NCBI RefSeq assembly: GCF_009765215.1
Contig: NZ_VLNV01000002.1
Span: 1 to 64,000, forward strand
Source: Lysobacter prati
GTDB taxonomy: Bacteria > Pseudomonadota > Gammaproteobacteria > Xanthomonadales > Xanthomonadaceae
Direction: 5' to 3'
Length of the DNA stretch: 64,000 bases
Shown here: positions 22,890-31,829 of the stretch, piece by piece
Numbering within the stretch: the first letter of the stretch is position 1
How the letters are laid out: each line of letters opens with the position of its first letter
The notes under the pieces: model-generated
Seen by the model: the letters and a program-made list of their open reading frames with translations, nothing else
Told to the model about the DNA's origin: nothing
Database searches by the model: none
Position numbers and translations under genes: made by a program

Positions 22890-22993
22890 GCCTGCTCCAA
22901 GAGGGGGATACGTCCGCAACCGCGTTCAGCAATGCGGGCGTGGGTCGATTCTAGGTGGGGGTGCGACAGGGCTCAAGCAAGGCGATGGCCCGC

Positions 22994-24316
22994 TCAGGCG
23001 GCATCATCGCTCTCTTCGGGCGGCAAAAGGGGCCTGAGGACCTCGCCATGGGCCTGTACGAACAGACGCTGGGCGTCGGCCAGAGCCAGGTCGACGTTGA
23101 TCACCCAACCGTGCTCGTCGTGATCCTCAGCGCGGACCGCGCCCAACTCGTGCAGGCGTGCACGCAGGCGCGCCGCTTGCGGCGGCAGGCGCAGCTCACC
23201 GCTGACGTGACGCAGTTCCAGCGCTTCGGCCAGGCCTTCGCGCAGCAGTTCCAGGCCGCGGCCGTCGCGCGCCGACAGCCACACCCGCATGCGACCTTCG
23301 GCCGGGCGATCCAGGCGCGGCTGCACCGGCTCGTCGCCCTCGCCTCCGCCAAGCTTGTCGATCTTGTTGAACACCAGCAGCTGCGGCAGGTCGCCGGCGC
23401 CGATGTCCTTGAGCACGGCGTCGACCTGGGCGATGCGCTCGTCGCGCAGCGGGTCGGCAGCATCGACCAGGTGGATCAGCAGGTCGGCCTCGCGCGCTTC
23501 CGACAACGTCGAGCGGAACGCGGCCACCAGTTCGTGCGGGAGGTCGCGGACGAAGCCGACGGTATCGGCCAGCACCACGTTGCCGCCCGACAATTCGATG
23601 CGACGCACGGTCGGATCGAGCGTGGCGAACAGCTGGTCGGCGGTGTAGGCCTCCGCGCCGGTCATGGCATTGAACAACGTCGACTTGCCGGCGTTGGTAT
23701 AGCCGACCAGGGCCACGCGCGGCATTTCGCTGCGCATGCGTGCACGGCGCATCTGGGTGCGCTGCACTTCGACCTTTTCCAGGCGCTTCTGCAATTGCTC
23801 CAGGCGCTTCTGCAGCAGGCGGCGGTCGGTTTCCAGCTGGGTTTCACCCGGACCGCGCAGGCCGATCGAGCCACCGCGCTGGCGCTCCAGGTGGGTCCAG
23901 CCGCGAACCAGCCGCGTCGCCATGTGCTTGAGCTGCGCCAGCTCGACCTGCAGCTTGCCGTCGTGACTGTGCGCACGCTGGGCAAAGATGTCGAGGATCA
24001 GGCCGGTGCGGTCAACCACGCGGCGCTTGAGTTCGCGTTCGAGATTGCGCTCCTGGCCGGGCGAGAGCGGATGATTGATCAGGATCAGGTCGGCGCCGGT
24101 GGCCTCGGCCGCGGCCTTGACCTCTTCCAGCTTGCCGCTGCCGATCAGCATCGCCGCGTTTGGCCGGTCGATGCGCGCCGTGAGCACCGCCGCCACCGTG
24201 GCACCGGCCGAGCGGGCCAGGTCGGCGAACTCTTCCAGCAGCCCCTCGTCCGGCGGACCGCCGGCATGGGGCTGGATCAATAGCGCGTGTTCGCCTTTTC
24301 GGGATCTTTCAAACAA
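22994..24316 (-). CDS. hflX: GTPase HflX, ribosome-associated
   Basis: 440 residues: HflX N-domain (about 10-190, GSGKLEEVKAAAE, RTGLILDIFAQRA), a linker coiled coil, then a G domain with G1 GYTNAGKST, G2 with ATLDPT, G3 DTVGF and G4 NKID. In relatives HflX splits stalled 70S ribosomes under stress. No ATG fits; the TTG at 24316 (TTG-TTT-GAA) gives the family N-terminus MFERSRKGEHALLIQPH. Downstream of hfq with a 188-base gap. Confidence 0.95.
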   Translation of the reverse strand: MFERSRKGEHALLIQPHAGGPPDEGLLEEFADLARSAGATVAAVLTARIDRPNAAMLIGSGKLEEVKAAAEATGADLILINHPLSPGQERNLERELKRRVVDRTGLILDIFAQRAHSHDGKLQVELAQLKHMATRLVRGWTHLERQRGGSIGLRGPGETQLETDRRLLQKRLEQLQKRLEKVEVQRTQMRRARMRSEMPRVALVGYTNAGKSTLFNAMTGAEAYTADQLFATLDPTVRRIELSGGNVVLADTVGFVRDLPHELVAAFRSTLSEAREADLLIHLVDAADPLRDERIAQVDAVLKDIGAGDLPQLLVFNKIDKLGGGEGDEPVQPRLDRPAEGRMRVWLSARDGRGLELLREGLAEALELRHVSGELRLPPQAARLRARLHELGAVRAEDHDEHGWVINVDLALADAQRLFVQAHGEVLRPLLPPEESDDAA

Positions 24317-24377
24317 GCGGGGTCAAGCCTGAGCGGGGGACAGGATCACAAGATGGGCATGGCAGGCCCGCCAAACA

Positions 24378-24394
24378 AGGGCACAGTGCCCCTG
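24378..24394 (-). terminator. Possible attenuator hairpin between hfq and hflX
   Basis: AGGGGCAC-T-GTGCCCTT followed by GTTTGG on the minus strand lies in the 188-base hfq-hflX gap. A second GC hairpin (GGGGGC/GGCCCC) sits near 24436-24452. Both could reduce read-through into hflX; the T-run is weak. Confidence 0.35.
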
Positions 24395-24504
24395 CCCTGT
24401 ACGGGAGGGGCTCCAGGCTGGAGATCGACAGGTGCGAGGGGGCGCATGGCCCCGCTCTTCAAATCTGGCCGAATGAACCTGGCCGAGTAGATCCAACCGC
24501 GGGC

Positions 24505-24783
24505 TTACTCGGTCTCGTCGACCGGGCCTTCGCCTTCGCCCTCGGAGGACTGCACGTAGCCGCCGCCCGGCCCGACGCGGACATTGCGCGCCGGCACGAC
24601 GGTGGAGATCGCGTGCTTGTAGACCATCTGGCTCACGGTGTTGCGCAACAGCACCACGAACTGGTCGAACGACTCGATGGTGCCCTGCAGCTTGATGCCG
24701 TTGACCAGGTAAACCGAAACCGGCACGCGTTCGCGGCGCAACGCGTTCAGGAAAGGATCCTGCAAAGATTGTCCCTTGGACAT
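24505..24783 (-). CDS. hfq: RNA chaperone Hfq
   Basis: 92 residues. The Sm1 motif ([19 protein letters not shown] onward) and Sm2 motif ([12 protein letters not shown]) make the hexameric ring that pairs small RNAs with mRNAs. The C-terminal tail is short and very acidic ([14 protein letters not shown]), unlike the long enterobacterial tail. MSKGQSLQ is taken as the start with GGGGAA upstream; ATG 24798 would add five residues. Standard position between miaA and hflX. Confidence 0.97.
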   Translation of the reverse strand: MSKGQSLQDPFLNALRRERVPVSVYLVNGIKLQGTIESFDQFVVLLRNTVSQMVYKHAISTVVPARNVRVGPGGGYVQSSEGEGEGPVDETE

Positions 24784-24932
24784 GGTGTAGTTCCCCAACT
24801 CGTTCTAGTTATAAGGGCGGCGTGGCGAAGCCGGCCGCAGTCGCCGGAACCTGTCCCCACAGCGGCGACCGGGTTCGATGGTAGCGCAATCGCCCCTGGC
24901 GCACCCGCACCGGCTGCACCCTTTCGCGCCGG

Positions 24933-25901
24933 TCAAACCCCGGCCGCGGCGTCCATGAACATCGCTCTGGCCTGCTCCAGTGCCGGACGCTGCCGTTGCG
25001 GGTCGAACCATTGCGCATCCAGCTCGCCGCGCAGCCAGGTCAGCTGCCGCTTGGCCAGCTGACGGGTGGCGAAGATGCCCAGCTCACGCATCCGTGCCGC
25101 CGAACTTGCACCGTCCAGGTGCTCCCAGGCCTGCCGATAACCGACCGCGCGCAAGGCCGGCAGCTCCAGCGGTCGCGGCTGCGCGGCCAGTTCCGGCAAC
25201 GCCCGCAGGGCCCTGACTTCGTCGAGGAAGCCATCGGCCAGCATCTGGTCGAAGCGGCGCTCGATGCGCGCGTGCAGAAGCGCGCGGTCGTCCGGTGCCA
25301 GCACCAGCTTGAGCACCCGCAGTGGCAGGCGAGGCACCTGCGCGCGGTCGCGCCGCCAGTCGCTGATGCTGCGGCCGGACAGCCTGAAGACCTCCAGCGC
25401 ACGCTGGATCCGCTGGGCGTCGGTCGCATGGATGCGCGCCGCCGCCTCCGGGTCGATCGCGGCCAGGTCGGCGTGCAGTGCCGCCCAGCCCCGCTCCCCC
25501 GCCTCGGCCTCCAGTTGCGCACGCGTGGCCGGGTCGGCCTCCGGCATCGGCGACAGCCCCTGCAGCAGCGCGTGGAAATACAGGCCGGTACCGCCGGCGA
25601 GGATCGGCAACCGGCCGCGGGCGACGATGTCGTCCAGGGCCCGCCGCGCGTCCGCGGCGAACTCGGCGGCCGAGTACGGCTGCCAGGGTTCACGCAGGTC
25701 GACCAGGTGGTGCGGTACGCGGGCCAGTTCCTCGGCGCTGGGCTTGGCCGCGCCGATGTCGAGCCGGCGGTAGACCAGGGCGGAATCGACACTGACAATC
25801 TCGCCGCCGTGGCGTTCGGCCCATTCCAGCGCAAGCGCGGTCTTGCCCGAAGCGGTCGGGCCCATCAGGGCAATCGCAATCGGGCGCGAATCGGCGGGCA
25901 T
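24933..25901 (-). CDS. miaA: tRNA dimethylallyltransferase
   Basis: 322 residues. It transfers a dimethylallyl group to N6 of A37 in tRNAs reading UNN codons. P-loop [15 protein letters not shown], then [19 protein letters not shown], the active-site loop [16 protein letters not shown], and the tRNA-binding segment [11 protein letters not shown]. The C-terminus [16 protein letters not shown] matches the family. MPADSRP is preferred as the start; the frame stays open to 26306 but that part is intergenic repeat. Transcribed toward hfq. Confidence 0.96.
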   Translation of the reverse strand: MPADSRPIAIALMGPTASGKTALALEWAERHGGEIVSVDSALVYRRLDIGAAKPSAEELARVPHHLVDLREPWQPYSAAEFAADARRALDDIVARGRLPILAGGTGLYFHALLQGLSPMPEADPATRAQLEAEAGERGWAALHADLAAIDPEAAARIHATDAQRIQRALEVFRLSGRSISDWRRDRAQVPRLPLRVLKLVLAPDDRALLHARIERRFDQMLADGFLDEVRALRALPELAAQPRPLELPALRAVGYRQAWEHLDGASSAARMRELGIFATRQLAKRQLTWLRGELDAQWFDPQRQRPALEQARAMFMDAAAGV

Positions 25902-26013
25902 GGCGGCACGGGTGCAGCGGAGGCGCGTAGCCTCGCACAGGCACCGTCCTGGCGGAACCGTTGCCGGCGCAACCGTGTCGCAACGCAGCATCGGCGCCGC
26001 CCTCCACAGATGC

Positions 26014-26046
26014 TGTGGGCAAGCACTGGGGCAAGGCTGTTGATAA
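26014..26046. other. Degenerate DnaA-box-like sites upstream of miaA
   Basis: TGTGGGCAA (26014-26022) faces a CTCCACA at 26002-26008, and TGTTGATAA (26038-26046, reverse complement TTATCAACA) is one mismatch from the TTATNCACA consensus. This looks like a decayed fourth unit of the repeat family at 26114-26621. The 734-base stretch 25902-26635 contains no gene I can support; it is made of this repeat family. Confidence 0.4.
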
Positions 26047-26113
26047 CGTGCTCCACGCCTTGGCCCGCAACGCTTCCCGGGCGTTTGTCCATTTTTTCGC
26101 CAGCCCTGTCGCG

Positions 26114-26234
26114 CTGTCCACAAGCCCTGTGGACAAGCCTGCGGACAGTGATGTGTGCAGATCGCGGACAGGCTGCTGCGACGGGGCTCTCGCCATGTTG
26201 GCGAAAAAATGACCGGCGAAATTTGTTGACTTGG
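26114..26234. repeat. 121-bp direct repeat with facing DnaA-box-like pair, unit A
   Basis: Begins CTGTCCACAAGCCCTGTGGA, then CAAGCCTGCGGACAGTGATG, and ends TGACCGGCGAAATTTGTTGACTTG, i.e. GTTGACTTG at 26226-26234. It is the most diverged of the three clear units. TGTGGACAA (26128-26136) is the complement of TTGTCCACA, 8 of 9 to the DnaA box. Confidence 0.75.
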
Positions 26235-26330
26235 CGCACGGATTCGGCATGTGTGCTGAAGGGACTTCAACCTCGACGTCACCCGACAAAAAACGTCAGT
26301 ACGCAAGCCCCTCCCGGTCCGTCACACACT

Positions 26331-26451
26331 CTATCCACAAACCCTGTGGACAAACCTGCGGACAGTTGTGTGGAGACAACGCTGCGCGCCTTGCTGCGCA
26401 AGCGTTGCAAGAGGGGTGGCGAACAATTGACCAGCGAAAAAGGTTGACTTG
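26331..26451. repeat. 121-bp direct repeat with facing DnaA-box-like pair, unit B
   Basis: CTATCCACA (26331-26339) and TGTGGACAA (26345-26353) face each other, each one mismatch from the DnaA consensus. Then CCTGCGGACAGTTGTGTGGA, a CTTGC/GCAAG hairpin region, and the terminal TGACCAGCGAAAAAGGTTGA-CTTG. It aligns to unit C over 121 bp with no gaps. Confidence 0.85.
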
Positions 26452-26500
26452 CCCTGCCGATTCGGCATCGGCGCAAGTCGCCCATGCAGCACGCACGCTT

Positions 26501-26621
26501 CTATCCACAACGCCTGTGGACAAACCTGCGGACAGTAGTGTGGAGCGAATGCTGCAGGCCTTGCGACACAAGGGACGCAAGAGGGTTGGCGAAGATTTGA
26601 CCAGCGAAAAACGTTGACTTG
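26501..26621. repeat. 121-bp direct repeat with facing DnaA-box-like pair, unit C
   Basis: CTATCCACA (26501-26509) and TGTGGACAA (26515-26523), then CCTGCGGACAGTAGTGTGGA, GGCGAAGATTTGACCAGCGA and AAAACGTTGACTTG at the end. It finishes 14 bases from the folP stop codon, so this unit lies in the folP 3' untranslated region. Confidence 0.85.
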
Positions 26622-26635
26622 TTCGCCTCGCGCGG

Positions 26636-27535
26636 CTACTCGTCGTCAGGCCACTTCGGCATCGATGGTGTGGATTTCACCCGCGGCAGCTTCTGTGCCG
26701 ACAGCGCGCTCAACACTTTCAGTGCATCCACGGTCGCGGCGACATCGTGCACGCGCACCAGCTTCGCACCACGCTGCGCGGCGATGAGGTGTGCAGCCAC
26801 CGAGCCATGCACGCGTTCGAACGGCTGCGCACGTCCGGTGATCTCGCCGATGGTCTTCTTGCGCGAGAGCCCGGCAAGGACCGGCACGCCGAGTTCGGCG
26901 AAGCGCTCGAGTTGCGCGAGCAACGCCAGGTTGTGCTGCGTGTCCTTGCCGAATCCGAAACCCGGATCGACGACGATGTTCTTCTTCGAGATGCCGGCCA
27001 TCTCGGCGGCGAAGATGCGCTCGGCGAGGAAGCGATGCACTTCGGCGACGACGTCGTCGTACTGCGGCGACTGCTGCATCGAACGCGGCTCGCCCTGCAT
27101 GTGCATCAGCACCACCGGCACGCGCAGGCTGGCCGCGGCATCGAGCGCACCCTCGCGGCGCAGCGCGTAGACGTCGTTGATCATGCCGGCACCGGCCTGC
27201 ACGGCCGCGCGCATCACCTCGGGCTTGGAGGTGTCGATGCTGATCGGCAACATCGTTTCGCGTGCCAGTCGCTCGATCACCGGAATCGTGCGACGCAGCT
27301 CTTCCTCGAGCGGGACCTCATCGGAACCGGGACGGGTCGATTCACCGCCGATGTCGAGGATGTCGGCGCCCTCTTCCGCCAGCTGCAATCCGTGTGCGAC
27401 CGCCGCTTCCAGCGTGTCGTGCGCGCCGCCATCGGAGAACGAATCCGGGGTGACGTTGACGATGCCCATGACGCGCGGGCGATCGAGTACCAGCAGACGG
27501 CCGTTGCAGTCGAGGGTGAGGGTGGTGTCGAACAT
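26636..27535 (-). CDS. folP: Dihydropteroate synthase
   Basis: 299-residue TIM-barrel enzyme that joins p-aminobenzoate to the pterin pyrophosphate in folate synthesis; target of sulfonamides. Signature blocks: MGIVNVTPDSFSDGG, DIGGESTRPGS, NDVYALR, VVLMHMQGEPRSMQ, VVDPGFGFGKD, LAGLSRKKTIGEITG and the terminal RVHDVAATVDALKV. It is downstream of ftsH as in E. coli; glmM is not next. The ribosome site is weak. Confidence 0.96.
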   Translation of the reverse strand: MFDTTLTLDCNGRLLVLDRPRVMGIVNVTPDSFSDGGAHDTLEAAVAHGLQLAEEGADILDIGGESTRPGSDEVPLEEELRRTIPVIERLARETMLPISIDTSKPEVMRAAVQAGAGMINDVYALRREGALDAAASLRVPVVLMHMQGEPRSMQQSPQYDDVVAEVHRFLAERIFAAEMAGISKKNIVVDPGFGFGKDTQHNLALLAQLERFAELGVPVLAGLSRKKTIGEITGRAQPFERVHGSVAAHLIAAQRGAKLVRVHDVAATVDALKVLSALSAQKLPRVKSTPSMPKWPDDE

Positions 27536-27610
27536 GCTTGGGTTCCAGGGACAGTGCTTGCGCAGGGTAGCCCGGGGGCGGTGCTGGCGGAACCTCCGGC
27601 GGCTGCCGGG

Positions 27611-27705
27611 TCCTTCGACTTCGCGCCTGCGGCGCTACGCTCAGGACGAACGGAATCCTTCACTCACACCGCTCGTCCTGAGCGTAGCGCAGCGAAGTCG
27701 AAGGA
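27611..27705. repeat. Long inverted repeat between folP and ftsH
   Basis: The left arm TCCTTCGACTTCGC...GCGCTACGCTCAGGACGA (27611-27649) is complementary to TCGTCCTGAGCGTAGCGC...GCGAAGTCGAAGGA (27673-27705), with a ~23-base loop. Similar 'TCCTTCGACTTCGC ... TCAGGACGA' palindromes are scattered in many proteobacterial genomes. It lies in the 231-base ftsH-folP gap next to the ftsH terminator. Confidence 0.85.
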
Positions 27706-27710
27706 GCGCC

Positions 27711-27742
27711 CAAAGAAAAGGGCCGGGAATCACCCCGGCCCT
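27711..27742 (-). terminator. Terminator downstream of ftsH
   Basis: On the minus strand AGGGCCGGG / CCCGGCCCT with a 6-base loop is followed by TTTTCTTTG, 24 bases after the ftsH stop. It would separate ftsH from folP. Confidence 0.8.
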
Positions 27743-27766
27743 CTCATTGCATCGTCACCGATCCGA

Positions 27767-29662
27767 TCAGGTCTGCGCCGCAGGCCCGCCAATCGCCCCC
27801 GGGCGCTCGCCGTCGTCCTTCGACGTCTTGCCCGACTTCGACCAGTCAGCCGGCGGGCCCGGCACGCGGCCGGCCATGATGTCGTCGATCTGGTGCGCGT
27901 CGATGGTCTCGTACAGCAGCAGCGCATCGGCCATCGCGTGCAGCTTGTCGAGGTTGCCCTTGAGGATTTCGGTGGTACGGCCGTAAGCCTTGTCGAGGAT
28001 GTCGCGCACGACCTCGTCGATCTTGCGCGCCGTCTCGTTGGAGACGTTCTTGTGCTGCGTCACCGAACGGCCCAGGAACACCTCGTCCTCTTCCTCGCCA
28101 AAGGTGATCGGCCCCAGCTCGGACAGGCCCCACTTGGTGACCATGTTGCGCGCCATCTTGGTCGCGCGCTCGATGTCGTTGGAGGCGCCGGTGGTGACCT
28201 TGTCGACACCGAAGATCAGCTCCTCGGCAACGCGGCCACCGTACAGCGAGCACAACTGCGACTCGATCGCGGTGCGGTTGTAGCTGTACTTGTCGCCCTC
28301 GGGCAGGTACATGGTCACGCCCAGCGCGCGACCGCGCGGGATGATCGTCACCTTGTAGACCGGGTCGTGCTCGGGAACCACGCGACCGACGATGGCGTGG
28401 CCGGCCTCGTGGTAGGCGGTCAGCTTCTTCTCGTCTTCGCTCATCGCCATCGAGCGGCGCTCGGCACCCATCAGGATCTTGTCGCGCGCCTTGTCGAAGT
28501 GCTCCATGCGCACGTCCTTGGCGTTCTCGCGCGCCGCGAACAGGGCCGCCTCGTTGCAGAGGTTGGCCAGGTCGGCGCCGGAGAAACCCGGGGTGCCACG
28601 GGCGATGGTCATCGGCTCGACGTCGTCGTGCAGCGGCAGCTTGCGCATGTGCACGCGCAGGATCTGCTCGCGGCCCTTCACGTCCGGCAGGCCGACCACG
28701 ACCTGGCGGTCGAAACGGCCCGGGCGCAGCAGCGCCGGGTCGAGCACGTCGGGACGGTTGGTCGCGGCGATCACGATCACGCCCTCGCCACCCTCGAAGC
28801 CGTCCATCTCGACCAGCAACTGGTTCAGGGTCTGCTCGCGCTCGTCATGACCACCGCCGAGGCCGGCACCGCGATGGCGGCCGACCGCGTCGATTTCGTC
28901 GATGAAGATGATGCACGGCGCGTGCTTCTTGGCCTGCTCGAACATGTCGCGTACGCGGCTGGCGCCAACGCCGACGAACATCTCGACGAAGTCCGAGCCG
29001 GAAATGCTGAAGAACGGCACCTTCGCTTCGCCGGCAATCGCGCGGGCAAGCAGGGTCTTGCCGGTGCCGGGCGGGCCGACCATCAGCACGCCGCGCGGAA
29101 TCTTGCCGCCGAGCTTCTGGAACTTGGACGGGTCGCGCAGGAACTCGACGAGTTCGCCGACTTCTTCCTTGGCTTCATCGCAGCCGGCGACGTCGGCGAG
29201 GGTGACCTTGACCTGGTCCTCGCCCTGCAGCTTGGCGCGCGAACGGCCGAAGCTCATCGCGCCCTTGCTGCCGCCCTGCTGCATCTGCCGCATGAAATAC
29301 ACCCAGATGCCGATGAACAGCAGCCAGGGCAGGACGTTGATGATGATGTAGAGCAGCGACGGCCCGCTCTGCGGGGGCGCCTGGTCGATGGCGACCTTGT
29401 GCGAGATCAGGTCGTTGATGAGGTATTCGTCGCCGGGGCTGTAGGTGACGAACTTGCTGCCGTCCTTGCGCTCACCGTTGATGGTGGTCCGATCGTCGCC
29501 GATCTTGACCTCCTTCACCCGGTCCTGCTGCACCTGCTGGACGAACTGGTCGTAGGCCAGCGTTTCGCTGCCTGCCGCGCGCGGTCCGAACGCCTGGAAC
29601 ACCACCATCAATACGACGGCGACGATTACCCAGAGCAGCAGATTCTTGGCCAAGTCGTTCAT
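27767..29662 (-). CDS. ftsH: ATP-dependent zinc metalloprotease FtsH
   Basis: 631-residue inner-membrane AAA+ protease. Two N-terminal membrane helices ([16 protein letters not shown] and [21 protein letters not shown]) flank a periplasmic domain. Walker A is VGPPGTGKT, Walker [12 protein letters not shown], and there is an SRH region. The protease zinc site is H418-E419-x-x-H422 ([12 protein letters not shown]). It degrades LpxC, sigma-32 and unassembled membrane proteins; HflK and HflC, also in this window, regulate it. ATG 29662 has AGGA 4 bases upstream; TTG 29665 is the alternative. It follows rlmE by 80 bases. Confidence 0.97.
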   Translation of the reverse strand: MNDLAKNLLLWVIVAVVLMVVFQAFGPRAAGSETLAYDQFVQQVQQDRVKEVKIGDDRTTINGERKDGSKFVTYSPGDEYLINDLISHKVAIDQAPPQSGPSLLYIIINVLPWLLFIGIWVYFMRQMQQGGSKGAMSFGRSRAKLQGEDQVKVTLADVAGCDEAKEEVGELVEFLRDPSKFQKLGGKIPRGVLMVGPPGTGKTLLARAIAGEAKVPFFSISGSDFVEMFVGVGASRVRDMFEQAKKHAPCIIFIDEIDAVGRHRGAGLGGGHDEREQTLNQLLVEMDGFEGGEGVIVIAATNRPDVLDPALLRPGRFDRQVVVGLPDVKGREQILRVHMRKLPLHDDVEPMTIARGTPGFSGADLANLCNEAALFAARENAKDVRMEHFDKARDKILMGAERRSMAMSEDEKKLTAYHEAGHAIVGRVVPEHDPVYKVTIIPRGRALGVTMYLPEGDKYSYNRTAIESQLCSLYGGRVAEELIFGVDKVTTGASNDIERATKMARNMVTKWGLSELGPITFGEEEDEVFLGRSVTQHKNVSNETARKIDEVVRDILDKAYGRTTEILKGNLDKLHAMADALLLYETIDAHQIDDIMAGRVPGPPADWSKSGKTSKDDGERPGAIGGPAAQT

Positions 29663-29742
29663 CAATTCCTACCTGTCGCCCTCATGGCGTTGTTACAGCG
29701 GGGCGGCGCCGGAGCGCCTGTACATCTCGGGGTTGTCGCACC

Positions 29743-30390
29743 TTACTTCATAACCGCGCGCTTGCCCTGTGCCAGCGCGTACACCTCGGGCGAGCGCTTG
29801 CGAGACGCCTCCGGCTTGCGGATCACGACCTTGTCATAGCGCCGCCGCAGCTCCTTCACGTACTCGTCGAACCCCACCCCCTGGAACAGCTTGATCAGGA
29901 AGTTGCCGCCGGTACGCAGGTGCTGGTCGGCGAAGTCCATCGCCAGTTCGGACAGGTACATCGCCCGCGGCATGTCGACCGCATCCACACCGCTCTTATT
30001 GGGGGCCATATCCGACAGGACAAGGTCCACGCGCTGGCCGTCCAGCGAGGCTACCAGCCGCGACAGGACCTCTTCCTCCCTGAAATCGCCAAGAAGGAAC
30101 TCCACGCCGGCCAGCGAGGGCATCTCGAGGATGTCCAGGGCGATCACCCGGCCCGGCCGGGCCGGATCGAGGCGGTCGAGCTCCCCGCGCAGCCACTGCG
30201 ACCATCCGCCAGGGGCGGCACCGAGGTCGACCACGATCATTCCGGGCTTCAGCAGCCGGTCACGCTCGACCAGCTCCTCGAGCTTGTAAGCGGCACGCGA
30301 ACGCAGCCCTTCCGCCTTGGCCTTCTTCACGAAGGGGTCGGAAAAGTGTTCCTTGAGCCAGCGCTGGCTGGATTTGCTGCGAGTCGCCAT
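29743..30390 (-). CDS. rlmE: 23S rRNA 2'-O-methyltransferase (U2552)
   Basis: 215 residues (RrmJ/FtsJ). It methylates U2552 in the ribosomal A-loop. SAM motif [16 protein letters not shown], the catalytic K-D-K-E set in [29 protein letters not shown] and RKPEASR. The start [16 protein letters not shown] matches the family; the longer frame upstream does not. Heads the rlmE-ftsH-folP-miaA-hfq-hfl-purA block and is divergent from yhbY by 91 bases, the classical arrangement. Confidence 0.96.
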   Translation of the reverse strand: MATRSKSSQRWLKEHFSDPFVKKAKAEGLRSRAAYKLEELVERDRLLKPGMIVVDLGAAPGGWSQWLRGELDRLDPARPGRVIALDILEMPSLAGVEFLLGDFREEEVLSRLVASLDGQRVDLVLSDMAPNKSGVDAVDMPRAMYLSELAMDFADQHLRTGGNFLIKLFQGVGFDEYVKELRRRYDKVVIRKPEASRKRSPEVYALAQGKRAVMK

Positions 30391-30481
30391 CGGGCGTGGG
30401 GGCCGGCGTGAGTGGGCTGTGGGGCCCGTGGGGGTGGTCATGATACCCTGCGCAACCCACCCCCATGCTCCCCGTGCCCCA

Positions 30482-30787
30482 ATGCAGACCGTCCTGACCG
30501 CCGCCCAGACCCGTTTCCTGCGCGGCCAGGCCCATGATCTGAAGGCCATGCTGCAGGTTGGCGGCAAGGGCGTGACCGAGTCGCTGATCGCCGAGGTCGC
30601 CCTGGCCCTGGAGCATCACGAGCTGATCAAGATCAAGGTCGCCGCCGAGGATCGCGACGCCCGCGACGCCATGATCGACGAGATCGCCCTGCGCACCGAA
30701 GCGGCCCTGGTGCAGCGTATCGGCCATACCGCGATCCTGTACAAGCCCAGCCAGGACCGTCGCCAGATCGTGCTGCCGCGGGCCTGA
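30482..30787 (+). CDS. yhbY: YhbY-family CRM-domain RNA-binding protein
   Basis: 101 residues, one CRM domain with the characteristic GGKG loop ([16 protein letters not shown]) and helices [16 protein letters not shown] and HELIKIKV. YhbY binds the pre-50S ribosomal particle. The start MQTVLTAAQ agrees with the family. Divergent from rlmE, another ribosome factor. Confidence 0.93.
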   Translation: MQTVLTAAQTRFLRGQAHDLKAMLQVGGKGVTESLIAEVALALEHHELIKIKVAAEDRDARDAMIDEIALRTEAALVQRIGHTAILYKPSQDRRQIVLPRA

Positions 30788-30816
30788 TATACGGCCGCCG
30801 GGTCATCGAGTCGCCG

Positions 30817-31197
30817 ATGCAGCTCAATCTCGAACATCCCGACCAGTCGTTTTACCTGCGTGCCGCCGACGGCACTTCGGCGCTGGTCAACGATCGCCGT
30901 CTGTACGCCAGTTTCGTTCTCTCGCCGGACCAGTTGATCGAAGGTTGGCCGGTGCGTGAGGTCAAGGCGATCACGCCGCAGGACCTTGAACCGGTGCTGG
31001 CGCTGGATCCGGAAGTGATCCTGCTCGGCAGCGGTGCGACCCAGGTGTTCCCGACCGCAGCCGTCATGGCCGCCTGCCTGGGCCGCGGTGTCGGCCTGGA
31101 GACCATGACCAACGCCGCCGCCGCACGCACGTTCAACGTGCTGTCCGGCGAAGGCCGGCGCGTGGTCGCGGCATTCGTGTTCGAACAGACGCCCTGA
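30817..31197 (+). CDS. Mth938-like (DUF498/NDUFAF3-type) protein
   Basis: 126 residues: RRLYASFVLSPDQLIEGWPV, then PEVILLGSGATQVFP and a C-terminal GVGLETMTNAAAARTFNVLSGEGRRV, split at GVGLETM / NAAAARTFNVLSGEGR. These match the Mth938 domain family, small alpha/beta proteins that include the complex I assembly factor NDUFAF3. Bacterial function is not settled. It follows yhbY by 29 bases, so probably co-transcribed. Confidence 0.85.
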   Translation: MQLNLEHPDQSFYLRAADGTSALVNDRRLYASFVLSPDQLIEGWPVREVKAITPQDLEPVLALDPEVILLGSGATQVFPTAAVMAACLGRGVGLETMTNAAAARTFNVLSGEGRRVVAAFVFEQTP

Positions 31198-31210
31198 CGG
31201 CTAGCCACCC

Positions 31211-31238
31211 GCCGTCATCCCGGCGAACGCCGGGATCC
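31211..31238. repeat. REP-like palindrome (inverted copy)
   Basis: CGTCATCCCGGCGAACGCCG-GGATCCA is the complement of the family consensus. It begins the mosaic that fills the 644-base gap 31198-31841, in which I see no gene. Confidence 0.8.
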
Positions 31239-31267
31239 ATCTTGACGTTGACTTTGCTTCGGAGCGG

Positions 31268-31381
31268 CGTCGTCCGCAGAGGCGGGGAGTGCTCCGCCCC
31301 TTCGTCGGACATCCTGTCCGAAGGCGGGGCGCGGGACATCCATGTCCCGCTGCTGCGCACTCCCCGCCTCTGCGGACAACG
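31268..31381. repeat. 114-bp structured interspersed element, copy 3 (inverted, diverged)
   Basis: Opposite orientation to copies 1, 2 and 4 and clearly diverged, yet still exactly 114 bp. Outer arm GCAGAGGCGGGGAGTGC pairs with GCACTCCCCGCCTCTGC (copy 1: GCCGGGCCGGGGATTGC with GCAATCCCCGGCCCGGC). The inner hairpin is GCGGGACATCCATGTCCCGC instead of GTGGGCCATCCATGGCCCAC. Six base pairs have changed on both sides; one outer pair is lost. The central GTCGGACATCCTGTCCGA is unchanged. The flank after it (reverse complement GAAGACCGCGCAACGACTTG) matches the flank of copies 2 and 4. Confidence 0.9.
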
Positions 31382-31428
31382 CTCTGGCAAGTCGTTGCGC
31401 GGTCTTCGGCAAGTGCTAAAGCAACGAC

Positions 31429-31497
31429 GCTGGGTACCCGCCTTCGCGGGAATGACGGGCACACCTCTCCGGCATCCCCGCGCAGGCGGGGATCCAA
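31429..31497. repeat. Two REP-like palindromes
   Basis: GGGTACCCGCCTTCGCGGGA-ATGACGG (31431-31457) and GGCATCCCCGCGCAGGCGGG-GATCC (about 31472-31496) lie next to the inverted 114-bp element. Confidence 0.75.
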
Positions 31498-31614
31498 GGA
31501 CGTTGGCTTTACCTTCTGGCTTGCTGGCTCTTGGCTTCGTCTTACGCCTTCGAGGTGACCCTCGTCGCCAGCAGCAGTGCCAGACCCGGAGGGCGCCGCA
31601 CAGGACGTGCGGCG

Positions 31615-31647
31615 TTTTCCGTCGGGACAGGATGTCCCGTCGGAAAA
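31615..31647. repeat. 33-bp palindrome sharing the GGACAGGATGTCC core
   Basis: TTTTCCGTCGGGACA / TGTCCCGTCGGAAAA (one mismatch, 3-base loop). The centre GGACAGGATGTCC is the same as the central hairpin tip of the 114-bp elements. A second GC hairpin (GCCGCACAGGACGTGCGGCG) lies just before it. Confidence 0.75.
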
Positions 31648-31702
31648 TCCCCTCGAGCACTCCGGTCGTAGGACTGGGGTGTCAAGGAGGCCGTTTCTTT
31701 TT

Positions 31703-31756
31703 GGTTACTTTTTCTTTGGGCCAGCAAAGAAAAAGTGACCCGCCGCTTAGTGGCGG
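31703..31756. repeat. A/T-rich palindrome (GGTTACTTTTTCTTT type) and adjoining hairpin
   Basis: GGTTACTTTTTCTTTG (31703-31718) pairs with CAAAGAAAAAGTGACC (31725-31740), followed by the hairpin CCGCC-GCTTA-GTGGCGG (31740-31756). I recognise this as a palindrome widespread in proteobacterial intergenic DNA. It stands out as A/T-rich in a GC-rich region and lies downstream of nlpD on the minus strand, where it could stop transcription. Confidence 0.7.
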
Positions 31757-31801
31757 AAGCTGTTGCTGTTGCTTCGCGTAAGGCCAAGGGCAACGTCATT
31801 G

Positions 31802-31829
31802 TGGGTCCCGGCGTTCGCCGGGACGACGG
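31802..31829. repeat. REP-like palindrome
   Basis: GGGTCCCGGCGTTCGCCGGG-ACGACGG ends 13 bases from the nlpD stop, at the end of the 31198-31841 mosaic. Confidence 0.8.

Noticed and set aside
25902-26580. Minus-strand frames giving repeated peptides like [12 protein letters not shown] before miaA
   Set aside because: The peptides simply translate the DnaA-box repeat; frames shift between units, there is no ribosome site, and miaA homology begins at 25901.
26114-26621. Chromosome replication origin
   Set aside because: DnaA-box-like sites are present, but there is no dnaA, dnaN, gidA or rpmH gene and no A/T-rich unwinding element; a titration-type site is the more modest reading.
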